Assembly (NCBI GenBank): GCA_002733385.1
Contig: NVVO01000008.1
Coordinates: 13,686 to 59,514, forward strand
Origin: Robiginitomaculum sp.
GTDB lineage: Bacteria; Pseudomonadota; Alphaproteobacteria; Caulobacterales; Maricaulaceae
Direction of reading: 5' to 3'
Length of the DNA stretch: 45,829 nucleotides
The notes under the pieces were generated by a model, which saw nothing but the letters and a program-made list of their open reading frames with translations, was not told the origin of the DNA and ran no database searches. Positions 18,978 through 27,608 of the stretch are shown piece by piece (within the stretch, counting starts at the first letter, position 1; each line of letters opens with the position of its first letter). The position numbers were made by a program, and so were the translations under genes.

Positions 18978-19649
18978 CTAAACGGTTTTTGCAGAACCTT
19001 TAGCGGAGAGTTTGTTGATCAGGGCTTCGACTTTATCGGTCAGCTCGCCGACACCAAATTCAATATTATCAGATGTCAGCGTGCCGTAAACCTTGCCGCT
19101 AAAGGTATCAACCAACATGGCTTTAGTGGACGCACGAGGGGAAACCATATTATTATCAATAATAAACCCGGTATTTGCCAAAGCTTTGCCGGCAAAACTA
19201 CCCCACTGGGCATCCGCACCCATACCGTAGATCAACACATAATCCATGCGCAGATCAGACGCGGTCATACGAATTTCGTCGAGCTTGTTGTCGCTATCAC
19301 GCCCGCCCATCATGGGGACTTCGGGGATATTGCGAATGAGCGCCGCCGGACTGACGGGTGCAAATGTGATGCTTGAGCGCATATCAAGACTGGCCCAATC
19401 GCGAAGCTCACTATAGGGCGCGGCGATCAAACGTCCCTTGTCGAGCCGGGCAATGCCGATAGTGGCACCGGGTTTAAGGATTGGTGTGTTTGTATTGGGC
19501 GCAAAAGGTCTGGTCAAAGCCGCTTCCTCAATGACCTTGGATACAGGTTTTTGTGTAGATCCAACTTCGCTCATCAATTGGCTTTTAGCATTGATATTTA
19601 CCGCAAAAACGACGGTGGTTAAGGCGGTGGCGATTAAAAGTTTCAGCAT
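18978..19649 (-). CDS. Secreted protein of unknown function
   Basis: A 223-residue protein with a signal peptide (MLKLLIATALTTVVFAVNINA). The ATG at 19649 is preceded by a good GGAGGG ribosome-binding site; the frame continues upstream without support. The mature part is mixed alpha/beta with a central phrase DLRMDYVLIYGMG and a short C-terminal helix, resembling small periplasmic proteins that bind or present a ligand. I do not recognise a family. It stands alone between two plus-strand genes and has its own terminator hairpin. Confidence 0.7.
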   Translation of the reverse strand: MLKLLIATALTTVVFAVNINAKSQLMSEVGSTQKPVSKVIEEAALTRPFAPNTNTPILKPGATIGIARLDKGRLIAAPYSELRDWASLDMRSSITFAPVSPAALIRNIPEVPMMGGRDSDNKLDEIRMTASDLRMDYVLIYGMGADAQWGSFAGKALANTGFIIDNNMVSPRASTKAMLVDTFSGKVYGTLTSDNIEFGVGELTDKVEALINKLSAKGSAKTV

Positions 19650-19934
19650 GATTTTCCCTCCAATTAGGTGTTGTACAAGGGGCAGGTTGCGCACTCGATG
19701 ATTGTTATATGCAGGGTCAATAGGGCGTGAACTTGCCACGACTGTGCTGATTTCAAGATTTTCACGGCCAATTATGGCGGACTTGCGCGTAAATGCGGCG
19801 AAAACCCGAAATAAGGCAAGAAATATGACCCATACCGGAACTGCTTTGGCGCTATGCCGTCAAACTTTTGTTTTAGTAAGTATTTCCTAACCCTGTAGCG
19901 GTTATGGTCTAGCCTAAAAGGACTGGAACTATAT

Positions 19935-21875
19935 ATGCTTGCTTCAACTGAGAACGCCGGGGGGAAACCCAAAAGGATCGTCACTGCCAAATTAGCATTG
20001 AAACATGTAGAGGTCGGGCGGATCATGTCTGTAGGGTCCTCACAGGTCGTAATCGCGGTCAATAAAACAATTATCCGCAACAATCAGTTGCATTTACTTG
20101 AGCTTGGCACAGTTTTGAAAATTCTGACCAATAGCTCTTTGGTTGTGGCCATGGTTTCAAACTTGAAAGTTGGCGCAGCTGATGATGAAGGTATGAATGA
20201 TGGCTGTATTGCGAATTTAAGCATCCTCGGGGAAATATCGACCAATAAGACAACCCGCGAAACTAAATTTTTTAGAGGCGTAAGGACGTTTCCGGTACTG
20301 AACCAGCCTGCGCTGACCATGAAGTCCGACGAGCTTGAAATGATATTTTCTACGGGGGATACACCCAGTATTGCCGTCGGGCGCATGCAACAGGACGAGA
20401 ATATCGTGGCGCGCGTCAAGACCAATGATTTATTGTCCAAACATTTTGCCATTATTGGTTCTACCGGTTCGGGCAAATCTTGTACGGTCGCATTGGTATT
20501 ACAGGCAATTTTGGACGAAAATCCAAATGCCCATATGGTTTTGTTCGACCCACACAATGAATACAGTAAAAGCTTCGGAGACCTTGCCACTGTGATCGGG
20601 CCAAGAGAATTCGATCTACCCATTTGGTTGTTTGATTTCGAAGAAACGGCTGAACTTTTAACTTCCGAAATTCTTGACCATAAGCGCGAGGAGATTGAAG
20701 TCCTGCATGATGTCATTCTTAAAGCAAAACAACTCTATGACCGGGCAAGAGGAGCGAACGGAATGGGCAGTGTCCCTGCCAAAATGGAAAATCTTGAACA
20801 AGAATTACACCGCGCCGCCGCGCATATTTCATTGGATTCGCCGGTTCCCTATAAAATGCAAGATGTGATCAAGTTGCTGGACTTTTATATGGGCCGGTTG
20901 GAAAACTCCGGTAATATAGGCCCGTATAAACGCTTAAAGCGCCGCATTAACAGCCTTATGGCCGACCCTCGCTATCAATTCATTTTTAGAAACCAGGCCG
21001 CCCCGCGCTCCATACAAGACATTACCGGCACTATATTTCGTATTCCGGTGGCGGGCAAGCCAATGTGTATTCTTGACTTTTCCGGCATACCGTCAGGCAC
21101 GATGAATATTGTCGTCTCCGTCGTCAGCCGCTTGGCATTTGAACTGGCCATGTGGAGCCAACGAAAAATTCCTATTCTTTTGGTGTGCGAGGAAGCCCAT
21201 AGATATATCCCGGCCGACAAATCACTGGGATTTGCGGCGACCCGGCGTTCTATTTCGCGCATTGCCAAGGAAGGGCGTAAATACGGCGTGTCCCTGGCAA
21301 TCATTTCCCAGCGGCCATCTGAACTTGAACCTTCAACCTTGTCACAGTGTAGCACGATTTTCTCAATGCGTCTGGGCAATGAACGCGACCAGAACTTTGT
21401 CCGCGCCGCCATTCCGGACGGGGCTGCGGATTTGTTGTCATTTTTACCGTCGCTCGGTACGGCGGAAACCATGGTGTTTGGAGAAAGCGTCAACTTACCC
21501 ATGCGCGTCGTGCTGGATAATTTGGCCGAAGAGCGCCGACCTCACAGCTCCAGCGCCGAATTCACCAAGTTGTGGAATGAAGATGATGTGTCGCCGGCAT
21601 TTATGGCCAATGTGTTTGAAAGCTGGCGAACCCGCACGAAAGTTCAGCCGGAAACTGCGCCCTCAACACAGCCAAACAAACTACATCCACACCCACAAGC
21701 TAGGCTACAGCCTGTATATCCAAATATTGCCAATCCAACTCCAATTTCTGGACAAAGGCTAGGGGTAGCGCAAGGACAAGGGCAAAGTTTAGTCCCCGCG
21801 CCAGTGCAAGAACCAGTCGGGCAAAGCATAAATGTTAAAAAAATGCTGAACCGGGCGTTTCATAGTAATATTTAG
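19935..21875 (+). CDS. HerA-like ATPase (DUF87)
   Basis: A 646-residue FtsK/HerA-superfamily ATPase. The N-terminal HAS-barrel region (VEVGRIMSVGSSQVV) precedes Walker A GSTGSGKS at 175-182; Walker B is LLVCEEAHRY at about 414-423; RISRIAKEGRKYGVSL and ISQRPSEL follow, as in HerA. The C-terminal 80 residues are low-complexity, rich in P, Q and H. HerA proteins form hexamers that translocate DNA, often with the nuclease NurA. No NurA-like gene or other defence gene is adjacent, so its job here is open. Confidence 0.88.
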   Translation: MLASTENAGGKPKRIVTAKLALKHVEVGRIMSVGSSQVVIAVNKTIIRNNQLHLLELGTVLKILTNSSLVVAMVSNLKVGAADDEGMNDGCIANLSILGEISTNKTTRETKFFRGVRTFPVLNQPALTMKSDELEMIFSTGDTPSIAVGRMQQDENIVARVKTNDLLSKHFAIIGSTGSGKSCTVALVLQAILDENPNAHMVLFDPHNEYSKSFGDLATVIGPREFDLPIWLFDFEETAELLTSEILDHKREEIEVLHDVILKAKQLYDRARGANGMGSVPAKMENLEQELHRAAAHISLDSPVPYKMQDVIKLLDFYMGRLENSGNIGPYKRLKRRINSLMADPRYQFIFRNQAAPRSIQDITGTIFRIPVAGKPMCILDFSGIPSGTMNIVVSVVSRLAFELAMWSQRKIPILLVCEEAHRYIPADKSLGFAATRRSISRIAKEGRKYGVSLAIISQRPSELEPSTLSQCSTIFSMRLGNERDQNFVRAAIPDGAADLLSFLPSLGTAETMVFGESVNLPMRVVLDNLAEERRPHSSSAEFTKLWNEDDVSPAFMANVFESWRTRTKVQPETAPSTQPNKLHPHPQARLQPVYPNIANPTPISGQRLGVAQGQGQSLVPAPVQEPVGQSINVKKMLNRAFHSNI

Positions 21876-21932
21876 AATTTACTCGCTGGGCATTTCAGTC
21901 TAGGTATAGCCGTAAATAACTTGAGGTGAATT

Positions 21933-22238
21933 ATGTATGCGATTATTCGACAACCAGCCCCAGATGCCTTGCAATCAGGCAGTCATGGCTACGAAAAATG
22001 GGTATTGGAGTTCCCCCGTGACCATAAAATTGTCATTGATCCACTGACCGGAAATACAGGTGCTGCGGATATGATGCAGGAGGTGAAACTCAATTTTGAC
22101 AGCAAAGAAGATGCGATTAGCTATGCCAAAGCCAACAGCATCGCTTTTCAATTGCTGGAACGCAAGCGGCATAAACCAAAGGGGCGTTCCTATAGCGAAA
22201 ACTTTGCCTTTGAGCGTAAATTTCCTTGGACGCATTAA
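21933..22238 (+). CDS. NDUFS4-like Complex I accessory subunit
   Basis: A 101-residue protein of the ETC complex I subunit family (mitochondrial NDUFS4, 18 kDa). The family pattern is clear: an N-terminal I-x-x-P motif, W-x-L-E-F at 27-31, ACN-like G-W region replaced by DPLTGNTGAADM, then F-x-S-x-E-D-A-I-x-Y-A and a C-terminal KPKGRSYSENFAF. It stabilises the NADH-oxidising arm of respiratory Complex I on the membrane. Such subunits are known from alphaproteobacteria and mitochondria, which supports the taxonomic call. Its last codons form the start of a 31-bp tandem repeat. Confidence 0.93.
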   Translation: MYAIIRQPAPDALQSGSHGYEKWVLEFPRDHKIVIDPLTGNTGAADMMQEVKLNFDSKEDAISYAKANSIAFQLLERKRHKPKGRSYSENFAFERKFPWTH

Positions 22239-22314
22239 AGGGGGACTCACTAAATAATGGACGCATTAAAGAGGGACACACTAAATAATGAACTCATTAA
22301 AGTGTGGACGCATT
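22228..22314. repeat. 31-bp tandem repeat, about 2.8 copies
   Basis: Unit 1 is 22228-22258, unit 2 is 22259-22289 and a partial third unit is 22290-22314. Each contains CGCATTAAAG (ACTCATTAAAG in the third) and CACTAAATAATG. Units 1 and 2 differ at two positions. The first unit includes the last codons and stop of the NDUFS4-like gene, so the gene end appears duplicated toward the tRNA. Confidence 0.8.
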
Positions 22315-22342
22315 CGTACGAACACCATATACACCCGCAAAC

Positions 22343-22435
<93 letters not shown>

Positions 22436-22509
22436 CATATAATCAAATATCTGCCTTATGCTTACCCGAATAATATATCCGTGTCCGCCTCGCCATAATA
22501 TCGCTCCAT

Positions 22510-22529
22510 CTTTAACCTAAATGTTAAAG
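22510..22529. repeat. Perfect inverted repeat CTTTAAC-N6-GTTAAAG
   Basis: Seven-base arms at 22510-22516 and 22523-22529 form an exact palindrome in the noncoding left arm of the small element. There is no T-run, so it is not an obvious terminator. It may be a protein-binding site of the element, or an accident of AT-rich sequence. Confidence 0.5.
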
Positions 22530-22603
22530 TGTTGCGACGACCCGTTGAACTCACAGGGAAAAGCCGACGAAAACCAACTCAACAAAAACGGGCAGCATTC
22601 CCC

Positions 22604-23497
22604 TTACAAACTTTCGCAAAATGCTACGATAATTTCTGATAGTTCCGCAGGCACATCTTCTTGTAAGAAATGCCCGCCGCCTTTGACGATTTGGTGTGGT
22701 TGACCTTTGCAGCCCGGGATGAGTTTTTGGAAAACTTTGTCGGCGTCCTTGGTTATGGGGTCTTGGTCGGAGAAGCTGGTCAGGAAGGGTTTGTCCCACT
22801 TAGAGAGCACTTTCCACGCTTCAACATTGTCCGCCGCACCGTCCATATGGGGGCTGGTCGGAACGAGCGCAGGGAAAATGCGCGCACCGGCTTTATAGCT
22901 CTCATCAGGATAGGGCGCGTTATAGGCGTCTTTGACACCTTCGCCTAAATCGCTCACCGTCGCGCTGTCAATAATGCTGCCGACTGGAAACTCTGGCACA
23001 ACCTTGGCGAATTCACGCCATTTGGTGAACGCTTCGCCAGGGTCGCGGTCACCCGTTGGCAAGAAAGTATTGGCGGCTATGACGCCTGCAAACCGCTTTG
23101 GATATTTCGTGACAAGCCGCAAGCCGAGTAATCCACCCCAGTCTTGGCAAAACAGAACGGAATTGCTCACATCTAACTGTTCAAACCATTCGTTCATCCA
23201 GCAGACATGCCGCGTATAGCTGTAATCCGATGTCTTAGTCGGCTTATCTGATTTCCCAAAACCGATAAGGTCCGGCGCAATAACTCTGTAACCCGCCGCT
23301 GCGACGGCTTTAATCATACGGCGATAAAGAAATGACCAGCTTGGTTCGCCGTGCATCATAATGACAACACGACCATCCCGCGGCCCTGTGTCAACATAGT
23401 GCAGCCGTAGACCATCACCGACCGTCACATAGTTCGGCTTAAAATCATAATCAGGTAAGTTTTTAAATTGGCTATCAGGGGTACGCAAAGCTTTCAT
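22604..23497 (-). CDS. Haloalkane dehalogenase (HLD-I-like alpha/beta hydrolase)
   Basis: A 297-residue alpha/beta hydrolase, normal length for the family. Oxyanion motif HGEPSWSFLYR at 49-59, nucleophile elbow CQDWGG with Asp119 and the halide-binding Trp120, a cap domain with Trp160 where a second halide Trp is expected, catalytic acid probably Asp246 (SDQDP), and base His276 (GGGHFLQED). Asp as nucleophile followed by Trp separates this group from epoxide hydrolases and esterases. It cleaves carbon-halogen bonds hydrolytically in the cytosol; the natural substrate is unknown. It is the only gene in the small tRNA-Arg element. Confidence 0.87.
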   Translation of the reverse strand: MKALRTPDSQFKNLPDYDFKPNYVTVGDGLRLHYVDTGPRDGRVVIMMHGEPSWSFLYRRMIKAVAAAGYRVIAPDLIGFGKSDKPTKTSDYSYTRHVCWMNEWFEQLDVSNSVLFCQDWGGLLGLRLVTKYPKRFAGVIAANTFLPTGDRDPGEAFTKWREFAKVVPEFPVGSIIDSATVSDLGEGVKDAYNAPYPDESYKAGARIFPALVPTSPHMDGAADNVEAWKVLSKWDKPFLTSFSDQDPITKDADKVFQKLIPGCKGQPHQIVKGGGHFLQEDVPAELSEIIVAFCESL

Positions 23498-23767
23498 GGG
23501 GGATATCTCATTGTTTTCTACCTATTGCACCTTTGCATAATCGAGAGAGTTTGTAGAGTCTAAATTTTCAAGATTGTGGATGTCTGCTATTGGGGACTTT
23601 GAGACATGTAAAATTTGCATACCGACATTAACACACGTCAGGTAAGACGTGTTGTATGCTGCTTATATGGCTGAAGCAAGATTGTAGTTTTGACACATTT
23701 TTAGTCACACTTTGAGAATTGTATAAAATATACTAATAAATACAATAGCTTATACTATGGGTTGTCC
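23498..23767. other. Noncoding right arm of the small element
   Basis: No coding region is evident. A 7-bp inverted repeat (ACACGTC at 23633-23639, GACGTGT at 23646-23652) lies midway. From 23689 the sequence is homologous to 29659-29738: TTTGACACAT, CACACT-TG and AATAAATACAA are conserved in order with one gap. This is the likely integrase arm-binding region of the attachment site. Confidence 0.65.
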
Positions 23768-23830
23768 GCCTTCTAAGCAGGGGGTTGTAGGTTCAAGTCC
23801 TACCGGAATCGCCATTACTGTAAATGCATC
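23768..23830 (+). repeat. tRNA-Arg 3'-half repeat, copy 2 (junction of the two elements)
   Basis: Identical over 63 bases to 22373-22435, including the T arm, acceptor 3' strand, CCA and 16 bases beyond. There is no 5' tRNA half upstream, so it is not a tRNA gene. It serves as right boundary of the small element and left boundary of the large one. Confidence 0.92.
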
Positions 23831-23937
23831 AATATGTCTGACCTCACACCGATTACCAATATTATGCTGCGTATTCGGTCTGGCGGAGTCCTGAGCCTCG
23901 GGAATCTGTTTTTCAAGTGCGCCACTAACTTAAATTT

Positions 23938-26178
23938 CTAGTTTTCAGTTGCGCAAGCTGCGCGCGTACATACCGGTACGATTAGCCGAGCGTCGATAAT
24001 GTTGATCACACCATCACCATTCAAATCACATACGTCACCGCACCGACTATCGGCAGTACTCAGGTTTTTGTCCGTGAGGAGTAAATTAATATCATTGCTA
24101 TCAACATCACCATCGCCGTCAATATCACCGCGAACAATATCTGGAACATTATTTACAATGACCGACGTTGTCGCTACGCGGACGAACTTTTCAACGACTT
24201 TTACGTTCGCGGGATCAATACCAGCAAACAAAGATTCCCCCTCATTAATTTGACTGCTCGGAGTTGTATTGACCGTGACGTCGAAGGTATAAGTTCCACT
24301 GCCGTCATAATTGCGAAATTCTGCTGTATAGATACCGTCACCAGCTATAAAATCCCCATTGGTTCCGTCATCAAACAGCGGAATATTTACGGGCCCGCCG
24401 TCAGGACGAATAACCGTTGCCGCAACTGCGCCGTTCGTGACCGCGATACCCTCAAATTGTGGGGTCGCTTCTATGATTATCGGGGCGGGAAAGACAATAT
24501 TTTCATCCCGGACACTCGCAAACAGAGCCCCCTTGCCACCGTCCGCAAACGATAAAAATTCCGCTCTGCCATCCGACACGGCATTCGCGGTAAATTCGGC
24601 CATCCATTCACCTGCTGCCGGGCTGGAAATCGTGAACTCAACGGCATTCCCCACATCATTCCGAACAACACCGCCGGAAGCCGTTACATCTGTACCCGCC
24701 GGGTCTAACAGTTTAATTGAGAAGTCATCTGAAGTTTGGGCGCGTGTAAAAATTACCGTAATCGTACTCACGTTATTTTCCACGAAAAGCGGAAAAGATT
24801 GAACTTCCGTATTTTGAAACTGAAGCGTGGGTTGTTGGGCCAATATTCCCTGGTTTGAGGCTTCGGCTGCCAGGCGAGCAAATTGCACTAGCAATTGAAA
24901 ACCATTCTGAACCTGAAAAAATTCTCCTCCGGTTTGTGTTCCGATTGTTTGTAAAGTCGACAATCCAGAACTCGATAGCCCACTGCCGATAGCAACCGAA
25001 ATAACGGCAACCCCTTCATTTTTTATCGACGGGATCACGCTTATGGGATTGGTTCCAGTGTTATGGTCTCCGTCACTGAACAGGATAATTAACTCGTTGC
25101 ACGATCTGGATGTTTGAGAAGTGAGTTGAGTTAAACCTGCCTGCAAACCACCTCCTATATTCGTCAACCCACTAGCGACTAGACTATTTGCGGCAGCATT
25201 CACGCTAGCAACATGTGCAGGTGTCGCCAAAGCAAGGTTAGTGTTAACACCCGCTGAAGAGGAGAATGAAGCCAAGCCTACCGAGTCTTGCGCTTTCAAT
25301 ATATTGGTAAATAGGGTTACACCCTGCTTGGCAAAACCAATACGATTGTCGGTCTGCATACTCCCGGATCGGTCGACAACCAGCATCGTTTTCAAGTTGC
25401 CTGATGCATCCTCGAAAGTGACTGTGTGTGCCGCGGGAGCTGCAGACACAGGTAATGCTTTCGGGGCTATAGCCGGGTATTTTGATTTTGCGATGGTTTC
25501 CCAATCTGACTCATTATTATTAATTGAACTTTGAAATGTATCCCGGTCTGGGTCGTGGTTTGATTTGACGCTCAATTCATTGAGCGTGTACGTTGTACCG
25601 TTCCCATTTGGGCCGCGACCACCTCGCGTAAAATAATTATCCATCAGCGAGTAATTCAATGTCGCTGTCTCAGCGCTGGCAGGCGCATTCTCGGCGTTCC
25701 CCATCGGACCTGAGTATTCGTCAGCGATACTATAGGCATGGTGAACATGTTCATGAGCAATTGTGTAGGAGTCGCCATCTACGCCACTTTTAGCGTTGAA
25801 ATTAGAGTCATAATACAAATTAACATGCTCGCCGCGTGTGCCGTATTTACCGAGTGTTGCGAAAGCTCTGCCGGAACCCGAATTTATCCAGTACTCTGCC
25901 GCTTTTGAAGCGCCGCTATCGTTGATGACACGAATGTTTCCAAATCTGTGCTGATTATCCGTAGCGTCAGCTAAAATTTGACTTCCAGAATTAAAACGTT
26001 CTTTTATGCGTTTAATTTGCGCATCAGAGGCTTTGAATCTTACAGATACGCAAAAATTGAAATGTCCATTACTGGCATCAAATTCACCGGTTCCGGCATT
26101 CGCATGGCCTGTGCCAAGCGGTGATATAATTGCCAGAACGGCAATCGCCGACACGAATGTGAAAAACTTGGACATCAT
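23938..26178 (-). CDS. Secreted CLCA-like metalloprotease-VWA protein with C-terminal dockerin
   Basis: A 746-residue exported protein. Signal peptide about 1-29. A zincin-like region carries HEHVHHAYSIADEY with HExxH at 142-146 and DE at 153-154; the spacing equals the HExxHxxxGxxDE motif of CLCA-type self-cleaving proteases, with Ser in place of Gly. A VWA domain spans about 263-440 with intact MIDAS (DRSGS, then a Thr/Asn region and SDGDH). Beta-rich regions follow. The last 65 residues form a type-I-like dockerin: two calcium loops, DIDGDGDVDSND and DLNGDGVINIID, each followed by a hydrophobic helix, with two Cys pairs. AGGAG lies seven bases before the ATG at 26178. It is the last gene of the operon. 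Protease activity is inferred. Confidence 0.85.
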   Translation of the reverse strand: MMSKFFTFVSAIAVLAIISPLGTGHANAGTGEFDASNGHFNFCVSVRFKASDAQIKRIKERFNSGSQILADATDNQHRFGNIRVINDSGASKAAEYWINSGSGRAFATLGKYGTRGEHVNLYYDSNFNAKSGVDGDSYTIAHEHVHHAYSIADEYSGPMGNAENAPASAETATLNYSLMDNYFTRGGRGPNGNGTTYTLNELSVKSNHDPDRDTFQSSINNNESDWETIAKSKYPAIAPKALPVSAAPAAHTVTFEDASGNLKTMLVVDRSGSMQTDNRIGFAKQGVTLFTNILKAQDSVGLASFSSSAGVNTNLALATPAHVASVNAAANSLVASGLTNIGGGLQAGLTQLTSQTSRSCNELIILFSDGDHNTGTNPISVIPSIKNEGVAVISVAIGSGLSSSGLSTLQTIGTQTGGEFFQVQNGFQLLVQFARLAAEASNQGILAQQPTLQFQNTEVQSFPLFVENNVSTITVIFTRAQTSDDFSIKLLDPAGTDVTASGGVVRNDVGNAVEFTISSPAAGEWMAEFTANAVSDGRAEFLSFADGGKGALFASVRDENIVFPAPIIIEATPQFEGIAVTNGAVAATVIRPDGGPVNIPLFDDGTNGDFIAGDGIYTAEFRNYDGSGTYTFDVTVNTTPSSQINEGESLFAGIDPANVKVVEKFVRVATTSVIVNNVPDIVRGDIDGDGDVDSNDINLLLTDKNLSTADSRCGDVCDLNGDGVINIIDARLIVPVCTRAACATEN

Positions 26179-26203
26179 GATTGTGCTCCTCAAAATTTAC
26201 GAT

Positions 26204-27055
26204 CTATGGTTGTCGGACTTTAGCATATTCAAAAATACTGAATTGCACTAAACCCGTATCAAATCTAAACATCCCTTCTTTAATTTTTATTCGGTTTATT
26301 GCCCGACCGGAATGTTCGAAAGGAATAAAAATACGAGGCTTATGCAAGCAGGCCTCTAGTGCCGTATTTCCGACAATAGTTTCCAAAGTTCGTTGTTTGA
26401 TGAGACTGTCGGAATTAATCCCTTTGGCACGTCGCGAGCTAACGGTTTCGCACCGCAGTGCGGCATTGACGACGGAAGAGGAGGCGGTGTTTGGCAATTC
26501 TTGCATGTCCCTAAATACGTCTAAAAAATCGTGGATTTGCTTGGATTTAGCGAGGTTCAAACTGCGCATGGAAGCCAAAGCATTGGAAGCGAAATGTGCA
26601 AAATGCACAGTATGAATATCTCCTTCAACCACTCCTGTCGGACGCTTGGCGACCACCATCTCCTTGTTCGTCGCATCGGTCCAGGTGGATAGATAAATCT
26701 GTGCAAGTTCAGGAGTAATCATTTTGTACCGAATGTCTGAAATTGTCAGGCCATTTGGTTGATAGGCGACGATCTGAACACAACCCGTATCTGCAATACT
26801 TATCTGGCGAGCGGTAAAGTCAAGAAGAGGTTTATGATTGAGAATTAGGGTTTTCTTCGGTGCAGGTGAACGCAAGCAATCGGATACTATCCCCTGCAAA
26901 GCCGGTTCGGTTCTCTGGGCGCTAGTAATGGAACTGGCCATGCTGGGTCGACAAGAAACAAGAAACAAGCCAACAAATATAGTTTTCACTATGCTTGGCG
27001 TGCCCAATTTAATTCTGCAGATGAGACCCCGCGCAATATGAGAAAACAATTTCAT
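26204..27055 (-). CDS. Secreted or lipoprotein of unknown function
   Basis: About 283 residues from the ATG at 27055 (an in-frame ATG at 27076 overlaps the upstream gene). An N-terminal hydrophobic segment ends in FLVSCRPSMAS, which could be a lipobox (LVSC) or a signal peptidase I site after SMA. The mature part has several spaced Cys residues and alternating helix and strand, and no family that I recognise. It lies ten bases upstream of the CLCA-like gene and overlaps or abuts the lipoprotein gene, so it belongs to the same operon and may be an accessory to surface display or maturation. Confidence 0.65.
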   Translation of the reverse strand: MKLFSHIARGLICRIKLGTPSIVKTIFVGLFLVSCRPSMASSITSAQRTEPALQGIVSDCLRSPAPKKTLILNHKPLLDFTARQISIADTGCVQIVAYQPNGLTISDIRYKMITPELAQIYLSTWTDATNKEMVVAKRPTGVVEGDIHTVHFAHFASNALASMRSLNLAKSKQIHDFLDVFRDMQELPNTASSSVVNAALRCETVSSRRAKGINSDSLIKQRTLETIVGNTALEACLHKPRIFIPFEHSGRAINRIKIKEGMFRFDTGLVQFSIFEYAKVRQP

Positions 27056-27059
27056 TGTA

Positions 27060-27557
27060 TTACTCAAACTGAACATCGGTGGAGACCGTCAAATAGGATT
27101 CCTTATCGGAGCTAGACTCTATATCGCGGTAGGTCATTTCCCATTTTAGCGGCATCGTTTCGCTCGATTCGATTAAACCGTCGACGATAGAATTTAAGAT
27201 GATGGCTCCTGGTGCCGTTTTCACCACATTTTCAGGCAGGTTCGAAAAAGTAATATCGCTTGATGTAAATTGCATGAATTCTGGAATCTCACGGAGAAAC
27301 AATTTGAAGTCTTTAATGTTTGTATTCGACGTTTTTTCTACAAGGACATCGTAAGTGTATTGTTCTGGTTTGGTTCCGACGCCACCTATGAATTTCAAAG
27401 ATATCTTCAGAGAGAGTGGCTGCAATACGACTGGCGGCGGAGCTTGAATAACAGGTGCAATGGGTGTTTCAGCCCCACCACCACCGCAGGCGGAAGTCAA
27501 ACCTCCAACTACAATCAAAATCCCCATCTTTAATAAATCAAAGTTTTTCACAATCAT
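27060..27557 (-). CDS. Small lipoprotein of unknown function
   Basis: A 165-residue protein with a clear lipoprotein signal: hydrophobic core then LTSAC followed by GGGG, a flexible tether also rich in P and A. The mature domain is beta-rich (alternating hydrophobic strands, e.g. LSLKISLKFIGG, YTYDVLVEKT) and resembles an immunoglobulin-like or DUF-type fold, but no family is recognised. The second gene of the operon, 51 bases after the cohesin-barrel gene. It probably sits in the outer membrane beside the barrel protein. Confidence 0.7.
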   Translation of the reverse strand: MIVKNFDLLKMGILIVVGGLTSACGGGGAETPIAPVIQAPPPVVLQPLSLKISLKFIGGVGTKPEQYTYDVLVEKTSNTNIKDFKLFLREIPEFMQFTSSDITFSNLPENVVKTAPGAIILNSIVDGLIESSETMPLKWEMTYRDIESSSDKESYLTVSTDVQFE

Positions 27558-27608
27558 CCCTTTGTCTTAATCCGTTAATTTTAACGCAAAAGTGCATGCA
27601 CAACAGAA

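Noticed and set aside
18918..19376. Plus-strand open frame across the hairpin and the secreted-protein gene
   Set aside because: It runs antisense through a gene with a clear signal peptide and ribosome-binding site.
23768..23844. A second tRNA-Arg gene at copy 2
   Set aside because: Only the 3' half is present; upstream bases form no D arm or 5' acceptor strand.
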